Of a stretch of 64,000 bases of DNA, positions 48,350-56,398 are shown in pieces (position 1 is the first letter of the stretch; each line of letters starts with the position of its first letter). The DNA is from Streptomyces longwoodensis (lineage in GTDB: Bacteria; Actinomycetota; Actinomycetes; Streptomycetales; Streptomycetaceae): positions 509,501 to 573,500 of the forward strand of contig NZ_KQ948553.1 of assembly GCF_001514125.1 (NCBI RefSeq), read 5' to 3'. The notes under the pieces were generated by a model, which ran no database searches, was not told the origin of the DNA, and was given only the letters and a program-made list of their open reading frames with translations. The position numbers and the translations under genes were made by a program.

Positions 48350-50152
48350 CTACTGCACGATCGTGATCCGGTTCGGGACCGGCGGGGCGATCGGGCTGGT
48401 GGCCGAGGAACCGGCCGTCAGGTACTGCGCCAGGGCCGCCAGGTCGTCGGTGCCGACCAGGTCGTTGGTGCCGAGGCCCAGCGTGGTGAAGCCGTCACCG
48501 CCGCCCGCCAGGAAGCTGTTCGTCGCGACCCGGTAGGTGGCCGCCGGGTCGATCGGCGCGCCGTTCAGCCGGATCGAGTCCGTGACCACGCGGTCCGCGC
48601 CCGCCTTGGTCAGGTCCAGCGTGTACGTCAGGCCCGACGACGGCTGGAGGATCTTCGGGGCCGCCGCGTTGGAGCCGCTCACCTGCTCCTTGAGCGCCTG
48701 GATCACCTGGGCGCCCGTGAAGTCCTGCAGGTTCACCGTGTTGGCGAACGGCTGCACCGTGAAGCCCTCCGCGTACGTCACCACGCCGTCGCCCTCGCCG
48801 GCCTTGGCCGCGTAGGTCAGGCCCGCGCGCACACCACCCGGGTTCATCAGCGCCAGGTCGGTCTCCGGGTCCAGCTGCTTGCCGTACGCCAGTTGCGCGT
48901 CGGCGATCAGGTCGCCCATCGGGGACTCGGTGCCCGTGTTGGGGACGTCGGCGGAGATGTAGCCGATGGGACGGTTGCCGATCGGCGCGGCCAGCGTGTT
49001 CCACTTGCTGATCAGCTGCGTCATGTCGGGCGCCTTGGGGACGTCCCGGGTGACCACGTGGTTCGCCGACTTCACCGCCGTGCGCGCGATGTCACCGGTG
49101 AACCGGTCGTACGTCAGCGTGGTGTCCGTGTACAGGCGGCCGAAGCTCGACGCCGAGGTGACCATGCGGGGCCGGCCCGCCGGGTCATTGACGGTGCACA
49201 CGTACGCGTTGTGGGTGTGGCCGGTGACCAGCGCGTCCACCGCCGGCGTCACGTTCTTGGCGATGTCGACGATCGGGCCGGAGATCCCGGCGCCCGCACC
49301 CGGCGCGTCACAGTCGTAGTTGTACGCCGACGAGGCCGGGAAGCCGCCCTCGTGGATCAGCGCCACGATCGACTGCACGCCCTGGCGCTGGAGCACCTTG
49401 GCGTACTTGTTGATCGTCTCGACCTCGTCCTTGAACTGCAGGCCCTTGACGCCTTCCGCGGAGACGATGCCCGGCGTGCCCTCCAGGGTCACCCCGATGA
49501 AGCCGATCTTGACGTCCTTCTTCTTCCAGACCCAGTACGGCTTGAGGATCGGCTTGCCGGACTTCTCGTTCAGCACGTTGGCCGCGAGGTAGGGGAAGTC
49601 CGCGCCCTCGAACGGCGTGTCCGTGTAGCAGCCGTCGGTCGGGTGGCACCCGCCGTTCTGCAGCCGGCCCAGTTCCTTGGCGCCCTCGTCGAACTCGTGG
49701 TTGCCCACCGACGTGACGTCCAGGTCCAGCTTGTTCAGCGCCTCGATGGTGGGCTCGTCGTGGAACAGGCCCGAGATCAGCGGCGAGGCGCCGACCATGT
49801 CACCGCCGGCCGCGGTGACGGAGTACGGGTGGCCCTGGCGGGCCTGGCGCAGGTGCGTGGCCAGGTACTCCACACCGCCCGCGTCGATCGTCTTCGTCGT
49901 GCCGTCCGCCTGCCGTTCGGTGACCCGGCCGGAGGAACCGGACGGCGGCTCCAGGTTGCCGTGCAGGTCGTTGAAGGACAGCAGCTGCACGTCCTGGTAA
50001 CGGCTGGGCAGCGGACGGGAGTGCGTGCTGTCGTGCGCGTCCGCCGGGAGCGCCGCGGCCAGCGCGCCCGCGCTGGCGAGCGTGACGGCCGCCGCGAGCA
50101 TGCGGTACGTCCGGCGTCGGCGGCTCGGATACGACTGGGAAGTGGCTGGCAT
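48350..50152 (-). CDS. Secreted 5'-nucleotidase / metallophosphatase
   Basis: A 600-residue exported enzyme that releases phosphate from nucleotides. The signal sequence (SRRRRTYRMLAAAVTLASAGALAAALPADA) is of the twin-arginine-like form. The metallophosphatase domain has QLLSFNDLHGNLEPP, GGDMVGASPLISGLF, SVGNHEFDEG and GHTHNAYVC, binding two metals. The C-terminal 5'-nucleotidase domain (about 400-590) includes NPGGVRAGLTY and NSFLAGGGDGF. It is divergent from mshD with a 180-bp region between. GGGGGGCGC precedes the ATG. Confidence 0.93.
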   Translation of the reverse strand: MPATSQSYPSRRRRTYRMLAAAVTLASAGALAAALPADAHDSTHSRPLPSRYQDVQLLSFNDLHGNLEPPSGSSGRVTERQADGTTKTIDAGGVEYLATHLRQARQGHPYSVTAAGGDMVGASPLISGLFHDEPTIEALNKLDLDVTSVGNHEFDEGAKELGRLQNGGCHPTDGCYTDTPFEGADFPYLAANVLNEKSGKPILKPYWVWKKKDVKIGFIGVTLEGTPGIVSAEGVKGLQFKDEVETINKYAKVLQRQGVQSIVALIHEGGFPASSAYNYDCDAPGAGAGISGPIVDIAKNVTPAVDALVTGHTHNAYVCTVNDPAGRPRMVTSASSFGRLYTDTTLTYDRFTGDIARTAVKSANHVVTRDVPKAPDMTQLISKWNTLAAPIGNRPIGYISADVPNTGTESPMGDLIADAQLAYGKQLDPETDLALMNPGGVRAGLTYAAKAGEGDGVVTYAEGFTVQPFANTVNLQDFTGAQVIQALKEQVSGSNAAAPKILQPSSGLTYTLDLTKAGADRVVTDSIRLNGAPIDPAATYRVATNSFLAGGGDGFTTLGLGTNDLVGTDDLAALAQYLTAGSSATSPIAPPVPNRITIVQ

Positions 50153-50319
50153 GCGCCCCCCTGTGCTTCAACTGTGGTGAGTGGTTCGCCCGGCGCAGCC
50201 TAAAGTCAACGCGCGTAGCGCGACAGGGGGTTCATGGTTACATCCTGGTTTCCCTTTTCCGACGTCTTTGCCGTCGCCGCCCGCCCGGGCGCTGCCGCCA
50301 CTTCGGCCGGGGCGAGCCT

Positions 50320-50325
50320 TACCCT
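50320..50325 (+). promoter_or_regulatory. -10 hexamer of mshD
   Basis: TACCCT, 7 nt before the ATG at 50333; no ribosome site. No good -35 is seen. Confidence 0.5.
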
Positions 50326-50332
50326 CGTACGC

Positions 50333-51259
50333 ATGACCAGCGACGACCCCGCACGGCTCCCCTCCTCCCGATCCCTCGAGACCACTTCGGCGCTCACCCC
50401 GGACCAGACCGACGCCGTCCTCGACCTGCTCGCCGAGGCCGCCCGCGCGGACGGCCAGCAGGCGGTGTCCGAGCAGGGCCGGCTGCAGCTGCGCGGCGGC
50501 GCCCGCGCGGGCGTGTCCCACCTGCTGCTCACCGTGGGCGACGAACTCGTCGGCTACGGCCAGCTCGAGGACACCGACCCCGTCGAGGCACCGGCCGCCG
50601 AACTCGTCGTCCACCCCGGTCACCGCGGTCACGGGCACGGCCGTGCGCTCGGGTCCGCGCTGCTCGCCGCCTCCGGCAAGCGGCTGCGGGTCTGGGCCCA
50701 CGGCGGTCACCCCGCCGCCCGGCACCTGGCCCAGGTGCTCGGCCTGACCCTGTTCCGCGAACTGCGCCAGATGCGCCGGTCCTTGACCGACCTCGACCTG
50801 CCCGCCCCCGTCCTGCCCGAGGGCGTCACCGTACGGGCGTTCGTGCCCGGCACCGACGACGCCGCCTGGCTGGCCGTCAACTCCGCGGCCTTCGCCCACC
50901 ACCCCGAGCAGGGCTCCCTCACCCAGGTGGACCTCGACGCCCGCAAGGCCGAGCCCTGGTTCGACCCGGGGGGCTTCTTCCTCGCCTTCCGCGGGGAGCA
51001 CCTGGTCGGCTTCCACTGGACGAAGGTCCATGCGGAGGAACAGCTCGGCGAGGTCTACGTCGTCGGCGTCGCCCCCGGTGCCCAGGGCGGGGGCCTCGGC
51101 AAGTCCCTCACCACCATCGGCCTGCGGCACCTGGCGGCCCAGGGGATGCCCACGGCGATGCTGTACGTGGACGCCGACAACAAGGCGGCGGTGTCCGTGT
51201 ACGAGCGGCTGGGCTTCGTCACCTACGAGACGGACCTGATGTACCGCACGGAGACGTGA
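50333..51259 (+). CDS. mshD: Mycothiol synthase (acetyltransferase)
   Basis: A 308-residue cytosolic enzyme that acetylates the cysteinyl amine of Cys-GlcN-Ins, the final step of mycothiol synthesis. Two GNAT domains in tandem: AAELVVHPGHRGHGHGRALGSALL in the first, and GEVYVVGVAPGAQGGGLGKSLTTIGLRHL with AVSVYERLGFVTYETDLMYR in the second, catalytic one. NSAAFAHHPEQGSLT is a marker of MshD. mshA lies 40 kb to the left in this window. Probably leaderless. Confidence 0.93.
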   Translation: MTSDDPARLPSSRSLETTSALTPDQTDAVLDLLAEAARADGQQAVSEQGRLQLRGGARAGVSHLLLTVGDELVGYGQLEDTDPVEAPAAELVVHPGHRGHGHGRALGSALLAASGKRLRVWAHGGHPAARHLAQVLGLTLFRELRQMRRSLTDLDLPAPVLPEGVTVRAFVPGTDDAAWLAVNSAAFAHHPEQGSLTQVDLDARKAEPWFDPGGFFLAFRGEHLVGFHWTKVHAEEQLGEVYVVGVAPGAQGGGLGKSLTTIGLRHLAAQGMPTAMLYVDADNKAAVSVYERLGFVTYETDLMYRTET

Positions 51260-51340
51260 GACCCCGGGGGACCTTCCCGCTGGTGGAGGGCCGGACGGCT
51301 GAGTACGCCCGGCAGTGGACGACGGCCCTGGTGCCCGGGG

Positions 51341-52054
51341 TCAGCGTGCGGGTGACGTGCGCCCCGGCCGGCCGGCGAGCGGTCTGCGTCCCGGGCTCCA
51401 CCGCCGCAGCGGCTCCGGTGTCCCCGCCCCGACCAGCAGCGCCGTCAGGACCAGGGCCGAGGCCCATCGCTGCTGGGTCCCGGTCCACCACGGGTCCCCG
51501 GGCAGGTTCAGCAGTCCCCAGCGGTCCGGGACCAGCGCCACGGCCAGTGCGGCCAGGGCCAGCCGGACCGCCGTCGCCCTGCCCGGCCTGGTCGCGTCCG
51601 TGCAGCGGATCACCGTCGTCGCGAGGGCGAGCGCGGTCGTCGCCATGGCGGCGGCTTCCAGCGTGACCGGGCCGGCCGGGGGACGCGCGGGCCCCGGTAC
51701 GAGGAACAGGGCCGCCGTCCACCAGGCCGCCGCGACCGGGAGGGCCAGCCCCGCCCGCAGGCCGGCCCGGACCGCCCGGCCCACCGGTGTGGCGGCGGTG
51801 GTGTGCCGGGCCGGGTCGTCGAGGAGGAACCCGAACGCGAGGGCACCGAGCAGCGCGACCAGCCGCAGCACGGCCCATCCCGCGTCCGCGTCGGGCACCC
51901 GCTCCGGAAGTCTGGTGCTCCCGGCCAGCAACAGGCCCCCTGTGCCGGCCACCGCGGCCGCCCGCCAGGGCAACGTCCGCCACACCGGCGGCACGAGCGC
52001 CCGCAGCAGCGGGCCCCTCCCCCTGCGCAGGAGGGACCTACTCGTCGTCCGCAC
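51341..52054 (-). CDS. Membrane protein, ABC-transporter-associated
   Basis: A 237-residue integral membrane protein with about six hydrophobic segments (from LPWRAAAVAGTGGLLLAG to ALVLTALLVGAG). It overlaps the end of the 518-residue permease gene by 17 nt, so it is the last gene of the ECF-sigma/ABC operon on the minus strand. No known family was recognised; by position it is an auxiliary membrane subunit. The C-terminus is basic (RRWSPGRRPLAGRPGR). Confidence 0.65.
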   Translation of the reverse strand: MRTTSRSLLRRGRGPLLRALVPPVWRTLPWRAAAVAGTGGLLLAGSTRLPERVPDADAGWAVLRLVALLGALAFGFLLDDPARHTTAATPVGRAVRAGLRAGLALPVAAAWWTAALFLVPGPARPPAGPVTLEAAAMATTALALATTVIRCTDATRPGRATAVRLALAALAVALVPDRWGLLNLPGDPWWTGTQQRWASALVLTALLVGAGTPEPLRRWSPGRRPLAGRPGRTSPAR

Positions 52055-53594
52055 AGGTCTCCACCCCCTTCGGCACCGGCACGCCCAGCAGCCGCGCGGT
52101 CTGTGCCGTCGTCGTCCGGGGGGACGTCAGGTCCCGCCAGTGGGCCTTGACCCGGGCGGTCACCTCCGCGCGCGGGCGGTCCAGGAGGGCACGCAGGACC
52201 TCGGTCTGCTGGGCCGTCAGGGACAGCGGGTCCGTCGGGGCCAGGACCACGCCCGAGCCGGTGACCTCGTCGTCGAGGCGTACGTTGCGGAAGGTCGTCA
52301 GGGGGTGCGGGTCGCTGCCCAGGGCCAGCCACATGACGGTGACCATGCGCCCGTCGCACAGCGCGTCGGCCCTGGCCTCCGTACCGGCCACCAGGACCGC
52401 GGCCACGCCCACCGCGAACTCGCCGACGCGGTTGCCGCCCCAGCGGGTGCCGACCGTGACCTCACCGGGAGTGGTGGAGGGGGCCAGCGTGCTGTCGACC
52501 TCCAGTCCGCCGCTGGTGTCGATGCGCTGTCGTACCGTCAGGCGCAGGTCGGACGCCGGGGCGCCGGCCGCCGCGCGCACCCGGTCCACGACCTTCGCCC
52601 ACTCCCGCCGCACGCCGTTCCACTCGGGGAAGGAGCAGTACGTCGCCCCGTCGCGGGTCGTGCAGGACTGGACCCGCTCGGGTGCCGTGGAGGCCGTCTT
52701 CCGCGCTGCTTCCAGGGCCGCCGTGTCCCGCGGGAGCTGACCGACGGCGCCCGCCGCGGTGACCGCGAGGGCGACCGCCGTCACGGCCTTCAGCGCGCGC
52801 GTGCGGCCGCCGGCGACGAGCAGCGCCGCGCAGGCCAGCAGGGCGCACAGCCCGGCCAGGTACAGCGCGTGCCAGGAGGCCGGGCGGCCCAGCAGGTCCG
52901 AGGGGACCGGGTCGCCCCCGCCGCCGCCCGCGTCGAGGACCGGCGCGAGCCGCCGCACGCCCTCCGGCGCGCCGTCGGTCATCAGCAGGCTCGTGATCAG
53001 GAAGTACACGGCGACCGCGAAGAGTATGGGCACGAGGCTCGACGGGAGCAGCCGGGCCAGCAGCACGCCCACCACCCCGGTGAGGAGCACCATCAGCGGT
53101 CCCACGGCCAGCTCCCCGAGCGAACCGTGGCCGACGGCACCGGGCTTGAGCGCCGACCAGCCGTACTCGACGGCGACCAGCAGCGCGGCCAGCAGGGCGA
53201 ACGGCACCACCGACAGCAGGTGCGCCAGGGTGCGGCGCCAGGGCTCCAGGGGCAGCACGCCGAACTGCTGGGCCGTGCCGTTCCTGCGGTCGCGCTGCAC
53301 CGCCACGTTGACACAGATCAGCAGGGCGATGGAGGCGAGCAGCGGGCCGGACTGGGTGTCGCGGTCCACCGTGTTGAGGACCGGGAAGGCGTCCATGCCC
53401 TCCTCGTCCCAGCACTTCCAGACGAGCAGGCCGGCTTCGAGCAGGAAGAAGAACAGCACCGGGATCTGCATCACCAGCTCCCGTGCCTCGACGCGGGCGA
53501 GGGCGAGGACGGCCGCCGTGCGGTGGGCGGCGCGGGCCGGGGCGGCGTCGGCCGGGGTGGGGTCCGTCGTGGGCTCCTTGACCGTGGTGCTCAT
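52038..53594 (-). CDS. ABC transporter permease-like protein
   Basis: A 518-residue membrane protein. About six hydrophobic segments in the N-terminal half (VLFFFLLEAGLLVWKCW, LLASIALLICVNVAVQRD, LVPILFAVAVYFLITSLLM and others) are followed by a large soluble, probably extracytoplasmic part with Cys residues (QSCTTRDGATYCSFPEW and ALCDGRM) and a C-terminal helical end. The start overlaps the ATPase stop (ATGA). It is the membrane partner of the adjacent ATPase; substrate unknown. Confidence 0.75.
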   Translation of the reverse strand: MSTTVKEPTTDPTPADAAPARAAHRTAAVLALARVEARELVMQIPVLFFFLLEAGLLVWKCWDEEGMDAFPVLNTVDRDTQSGPLLASIALLICVNVAVQRDRRNGTAQQFGVLPLEPWRRTLAHLLSVVPFALLAALLVAVEYGWSALKPGAVGHGSLGELAVGPLMVLLTGVVGVLLARLLPSSLVPILFAVAVYFLITSLLMTDGAPEGVRRLAPVLDAGGGGGDPVPSDLLGRPASWHALYLAGLCALLACAALLVAGGRTRALKAVTAVALAVTAAGAVGQLPRDTAALEAARKTASTAPERVQSCTTRDGATYCSFPEWNGVRREWAKVVDRVRAAAGAPASDLRLTVRQRIDTSGGLEVDSTLAPSTTPGEVTVGTRWGGNRVGEFAVGVAAVLVAGTEARADALCDGRMVTVMWLALGSDPHPLTTFRNVRLDDEVTGSGVVLAPTDPLSLTAQQTEVLRALLDRPRAEVTARVKAHWRDLTSPRTTTAQTARLLGVPVPKGVETCADDE

Positions 53595-54460
53595 GCCGTC
53601 ACCGCCGCGCTGTCGCCGTCCAGAGTGAGCAGGTAGCCGTCCTCCAGGGTGGGTTCGAGGAGGTCGGCGCCCTCGGGCGGGTCGCCGACGTTGCGGAAGG
53701 TGCCCGTGCCGGTCCGCCAGCCGGCACGTGCGGCCGGGTCGCGCCGGGCACTGCTCCATACCCGGCCGGCCGCCCGCGCGGTCAGCTCGGCGGGGGTGCC
53801 CTCGAAGCGGACCCGGCCGTGGGCCAGGACCACCACGCGGTGGCAGAGCATCGCCACGTCCTCCGTCTGGTGGGTGGACAGCAGCACCGTGCGGCCCTCG
53901 CCCGCCTCGGCGACCAACTCCCTGAACCGCATTCGCTGTTCCGGGTCCAGGCCGACGGTCGGCTCGTCCAGGACCAGGAAGCCGGGGTCACCGACGAGGG
54001 CGGCGGCCAGGGCGACGCGCTGGCGCATCCCGCCGGACAGCCGCTTGATCCGCTTGCCGCGCACCTCGCTCAGGTCGACGGCCTCCAGGACGCGGCGCAC
54101 CTCGCGGTGGCGTGCCCCGCGGTCGGTCAGCTCCTTGAGGATCGCCACGTAGTCGACGAACTCGAAGGCCGTGAAGTCCGGGTGGAACCCGGGGGTCTGG
54201 GGCAGGTAGCCCAGCTCCCTCCGGAGCGCGAGCCGGCCCGCCGAGGTGCGCGGGTCGTGGCCCAGCGCCCTGAACCCGCCCCCGTCGGGCGGCACGGCGG
54301 TGGCCAGCACCCGCAGCAGGGTGGTCTTGCCCGCGCCGTTGGGCCCGAGCAGCCCCGTGACCCCGCGTGTCAGGCTCAGCGAGACGTCGTCGAGGGCCCG
54401 TGTGCCGCCGTAGCGGAGGGTGAGGCCGGAGGCCGTCAGCGTGGTGGGTGCGGGGGTCAT
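53591..54460 (-). CDS. ABC transporter ATP-binding protein
   Basis: A 289-residue ATPase. Walker A GLLGPNGAGKTTLLRVLA, Q loop LGYLPQTPGF, signature LSGGMRQRVALAAALV, Walker B FLVLDEPTVGLDPEQR and H loop LLSTHQTED are all present. It resembles the exporter-type (CcmA/YhhA-like) ATPases. The C-terminal 60 residues are an extra domain ending LEDGYLLTLDGD, like that of antibiotic or lantibiotic-immunity ATPases. It overlaps the permease at ATGA and a small frame upstream, also at ATGA. Confidence 0.93.
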   Translation of the reverse strand: MTPAPTTLTASGLTLRYGGTRALDDVSLSLTRGVTGLLGPNGAGKTTLLRVLATAVPPDGGGFRALGHDPRTSAGRLALRRELGYLPQTPGFHPDFTAFEFVDYVAILKELTDRGARHREVRRVLEAVDLSEVRGKRIKRLSGGMRQRVALAAALVGDPGFLVLDEPTVGLDPEQRMRFRELVAEAGEGRTVLLSTHQTEDVAMLCHRVVVLAHGRVRFEGTPAELTARAAGRVWSSARRDPAARAGWRTGTGTFRNVGDPPEGADLLEPTLEDGYLLTLDGDSAAVTA

Positions 54461-54657
54461 GCGGTGCTCCCGGAAGGGCAGTGGCCTGCGCGGCCGTCGG
54501 GTGAAGGGCGGTGGGCGGGGGCGCCGACCGGTGGGTGGCTGTGGGGGCGGGGGCCGTCGGGTGAAGGGCCGTCGGGTGAAGGGCCGTCACCTGCCGCCCA
54601 CCGGGACTGCGAGGCGCGGGTCGGCAGCAAGAACGCCGTACGACGGTCGGTCGTCAT
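54457..54657 (-). CDS. Small Pro/Gly-rich protein inside the ECF/ABC operon
   Basis: A 66-residue frame with GGGAGGGG at 7 nt before its ATG. The ATG overlaps the anti-sigma stop and its own stop overlaps the ATPase start, both as ATGA, so it tiles the operon exactly. The product contains imperfect repeats (DGPSPDGPSPDGP, RPSPDGR) from a 15-bp DNA repeat. It is either a real small protein or a translation-coupling frame. Confidence 0.5.
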   Translation of the reverse strand: MTTDRRTAFLLPTRASQSRWAAGDGPSPDGPSPDGPRPHSHPPVGAPAHRPSPDGRAGHCPSGSTA

Positions 54658-55493
54658 GGCAGGTCCCCTCCCGCGAAGTGGCCCGCGCGCCCGGTGTCGA
54701 AGCGGTCCCGTGACTGCACGAGCAGCACGGTCGCCAGGGCCGCCAGTCCTGCCGCGGCCGACTGCCCGGCCGCCGTGAACGGCACGGGCGTGTGGCCGTC
54801 GGCCCGCGTGGTGGCCACCAGCAGCAGCGCCAGCCATCCGCCGCCGACCAGCGCGGGCGCGAGCACCGGGCCCAGCCGGGCACTGAGCGCCAGTCCGGTC
54901 GCGGTGAGGGCGAGCGCGGGCAGCAGCCAGGCCAGGGCCGACAGGCCGTACCCCGGCAGGGCCAGGGTCGCCAGGCCGTTGCAGACGAGCCCGGTGGTGA
55001 GGACCGCGACCGTGCGGATCATCAGCAGCCGGAAGCCGTGCAGCGGGGCGACGACCGCCATCTCGAACGTCGGGTCGAGCGACGGACCGAAGGACAGCGC
55101 CACCCCGGCCAGCGGCAGCAGCGGCGCCAGCGCCAGGAACAGACCCGGAGTGTCCGCCACCCGGACCACCAGCACGGTCATCATCAGCAGCGACAGCACC
55201 GCCAGCAGCCAGGAGCGGCGCAGTACCGGTGTCGCCGTCAGGAGGCGCGCGGTGTGGTCGGCGACGCCGAGCCGCAGCAGCACCCGCTCGAACGGTCCCG
55301 GCCGGGGCGCGTCCAGCTCCGCGTCCAGCCGCTCCCAGCCGGCGTCCAGCACGGCCGGCTCGGTCGCCCCCGCCAGCCGTGCCCGGCACTGCGCGCAGGC
55401 CGTGAGGTGCGTGTCGGCCGACCACAGCGAGGGGGGTGCCAACTCTCCGCGCGCGTAGGCCCGCAGGTCCTCCTCGGCCACGTGCCACGTCAT
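54654..55493 (-). CDS. Membrane anti-sigma factor (zinc-finger type)
   Basis: A 279-residue protein. The N-terminal zinc-finger anti-sigma domain carries the HxxxCxxC motif DTHLTACAQCRARLAGA, and TWHVAEEDLRAYARGEL precedes it. About five to six hydrophobic segments follow (LLAVLSLLMMTVLVV, LFLALAPLLPLAGVAL and others), more than the one typical of simple anti-sigma factors, so it may also sense the membrane or belong to the transporter. It is encoded after the ECF sigma factor, in the usual order. Confidence 0.8.
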   Translation of the reverse strand: MTWHVAEEDLRAYARGELAPPSLWSADTHLTACAQCRARLAGATEPAVLDAGWERLDAELDAPRPGPFERVLLRLGVADHTARLLTATPVLRRSWLLAVLSLLMMTVLVVRVADTPGLFLALAPLLPLAGVALSFGPSLDPTFEMAVVAPLHGFRLLMIRTVAVLTTGLVCNGLATLALPGYGLSALAWLLPALALTATGLALSARLGPVLAPALVGGGWLALLLVATTRADGHTPVPFTAAGQSAAAGLAALATVLLVQSRDRFDTGRAGHFAGGDLP

Positions 55494-55657
55494 GCCGCCA
55501 CCTCCTGCTGCCGTCGCTGCCGCTCCTGCCACCGCGCGACTCCGCCGCCGCGCGACAGGGCTCCCTGGCCGTCCACCGGGGCTCCGCCGTTGTGCGCCGG
55601 GACACCCCCGCCGCACAGCGGGCCACCCCGTCCGGTCACGGGCCGGCTCCCGTCCAT
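55490..55657 (-). CDS. Small Gly-rich protein between sigma and anti-sigma genes
   Basis: A 55-residue frame with GGAG at 6 nt before its ATG; its stop overlaps the anti-sigma start as ATGA. The product is Gly/Ala/Arg-rich (GGPLCGGGVPAHNGG, ending RQQEVAA), without a membrane segment. It fills the gap between the sigma and anti-sigma genes. Real small protein or coupling frame. Confidence 0.45.
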   Translation of the reverse strand: MDGSRPVTGRGGPLCGGGVPAHNGGAPVDGQGALSRGGGVARWQERQRRQQEVAA

Positions 55658-55674
55658 GACCTGCTCCGTCCGCC

Positions 55675-56217
55675 TCACGCCAGCGCCTCCCGCAGTTGCT
55701 TGCGGGCGCGCTGGGCCCGCGTCTTGACCGTGCCGGCGGGAATGCCGAGCAGGACCGCGGCCTCCCGGGTGCTCAGGCCGTCGATGACCGTCGCCTGGAG
55801 GACCGCCCGCAGCTCGGGGGAGAGCCGTATGAGGGCCCCGGCGAGGTCCCCGTGCTCCACCCCCGCGAGCACGCGGTCCTCCGCCGACGCCTCGTCCCGG
55901 TGGCGCAGCCGTGCCAGCGTCTGGCGCAGTCGTCCGCGCGCCCCGTCGTTGCGCAGTGCGTCGACCAGCCGGCGCGAGCCGATGCGCCACAGCCAGCCGG
56001 CCACGTCGCCCTCCTCGCGGTAGCGCGCGGAGCCGCGCCACACCGCGAGGAACGTCTCCTGGACGACGTCGTCGACTATCCCGGCGTCGGCGCAGCGGCT
56101 GCGCATGCGTGCGCTCAGCCACGGCGCATAGCGCCGGTACAGCTCCTCGAAGGCGTGACGGTCCCCGTGCGCCGCGATGGCCCGCAGCAGCTCCCCGTCG
56201 CTTCCCGTTTCGCTCAC
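55675..56217 (-). CDS. RNA polymerase ECF sigma factor
   Basis: A 180-residue sigma factor. Region 2: AFEELYRRYAPWLSARMRSRCADAGIVDDVVQETFLAVWRGSARY. Region 4: ALIRLSPELRAVLQATVIDGLSTREAAVLLGIPAGTVKTRAQRARKQLREAL. It heads a minus-strand operon with its anti-sigma factor and an ABC transporter. No ECF-type promoter consensus was recognised upstream. GAGGGGGT precedes the GTG start. Confidence 0.9.
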   Translation of the reverse strand: MSETGSDGELLRAIAAHGDRHAFEELYRRYAPWLSARMRSRCADAGIVDDVVQETFLAVWRGSARYREEGDVAGWLWRIGSRRLVDALRNDGARGRLRQTLARLRHRDEASAEDRVLAGVEHGDLAGALIRLSPELRAVLQATVIDGLSTREAAVLLGIPAGTVKTRAQRARKQLREALA

Positions 56218-56358
56218 ACCCCCTCATCGGACGAGCCCCGCCCATCGGTTCACGATCCGCGGCCCGGATTTCCGGAACCGGCCGCCGGTCCACCCCGTAC
56301 CTGCCTCGGGCACCTCATCACGGCTCCGGCCCCCGGCTTGACTTCCGCCCCACCCTGC

Positions 56359-56394
56359 ACCACCCTTTCACTACTCAATTAGTGAAAGGGTGGT
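56359..56394. promoter_or_regulatory. 15-bp perfect inverted repeat at the YtrA-type promoter
   Basis: ACCACCCTTTCACTA (56359-56373) and TAGTGAAAGGGTGGT (56380-56394) flank CTCAAT. It abuts the start codon of the GntR gene and so is almost certainly its operator. Confidence 0.8.
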
Positions 56395-56398
56395 TGCC

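Noticed and set aside
50153..50332. PHO-box-like GTTCATGGTTA sequence between the 5'-nucleotidase gene and mshD
   Set aside because: Only one weak match and no clear second repeat in register.
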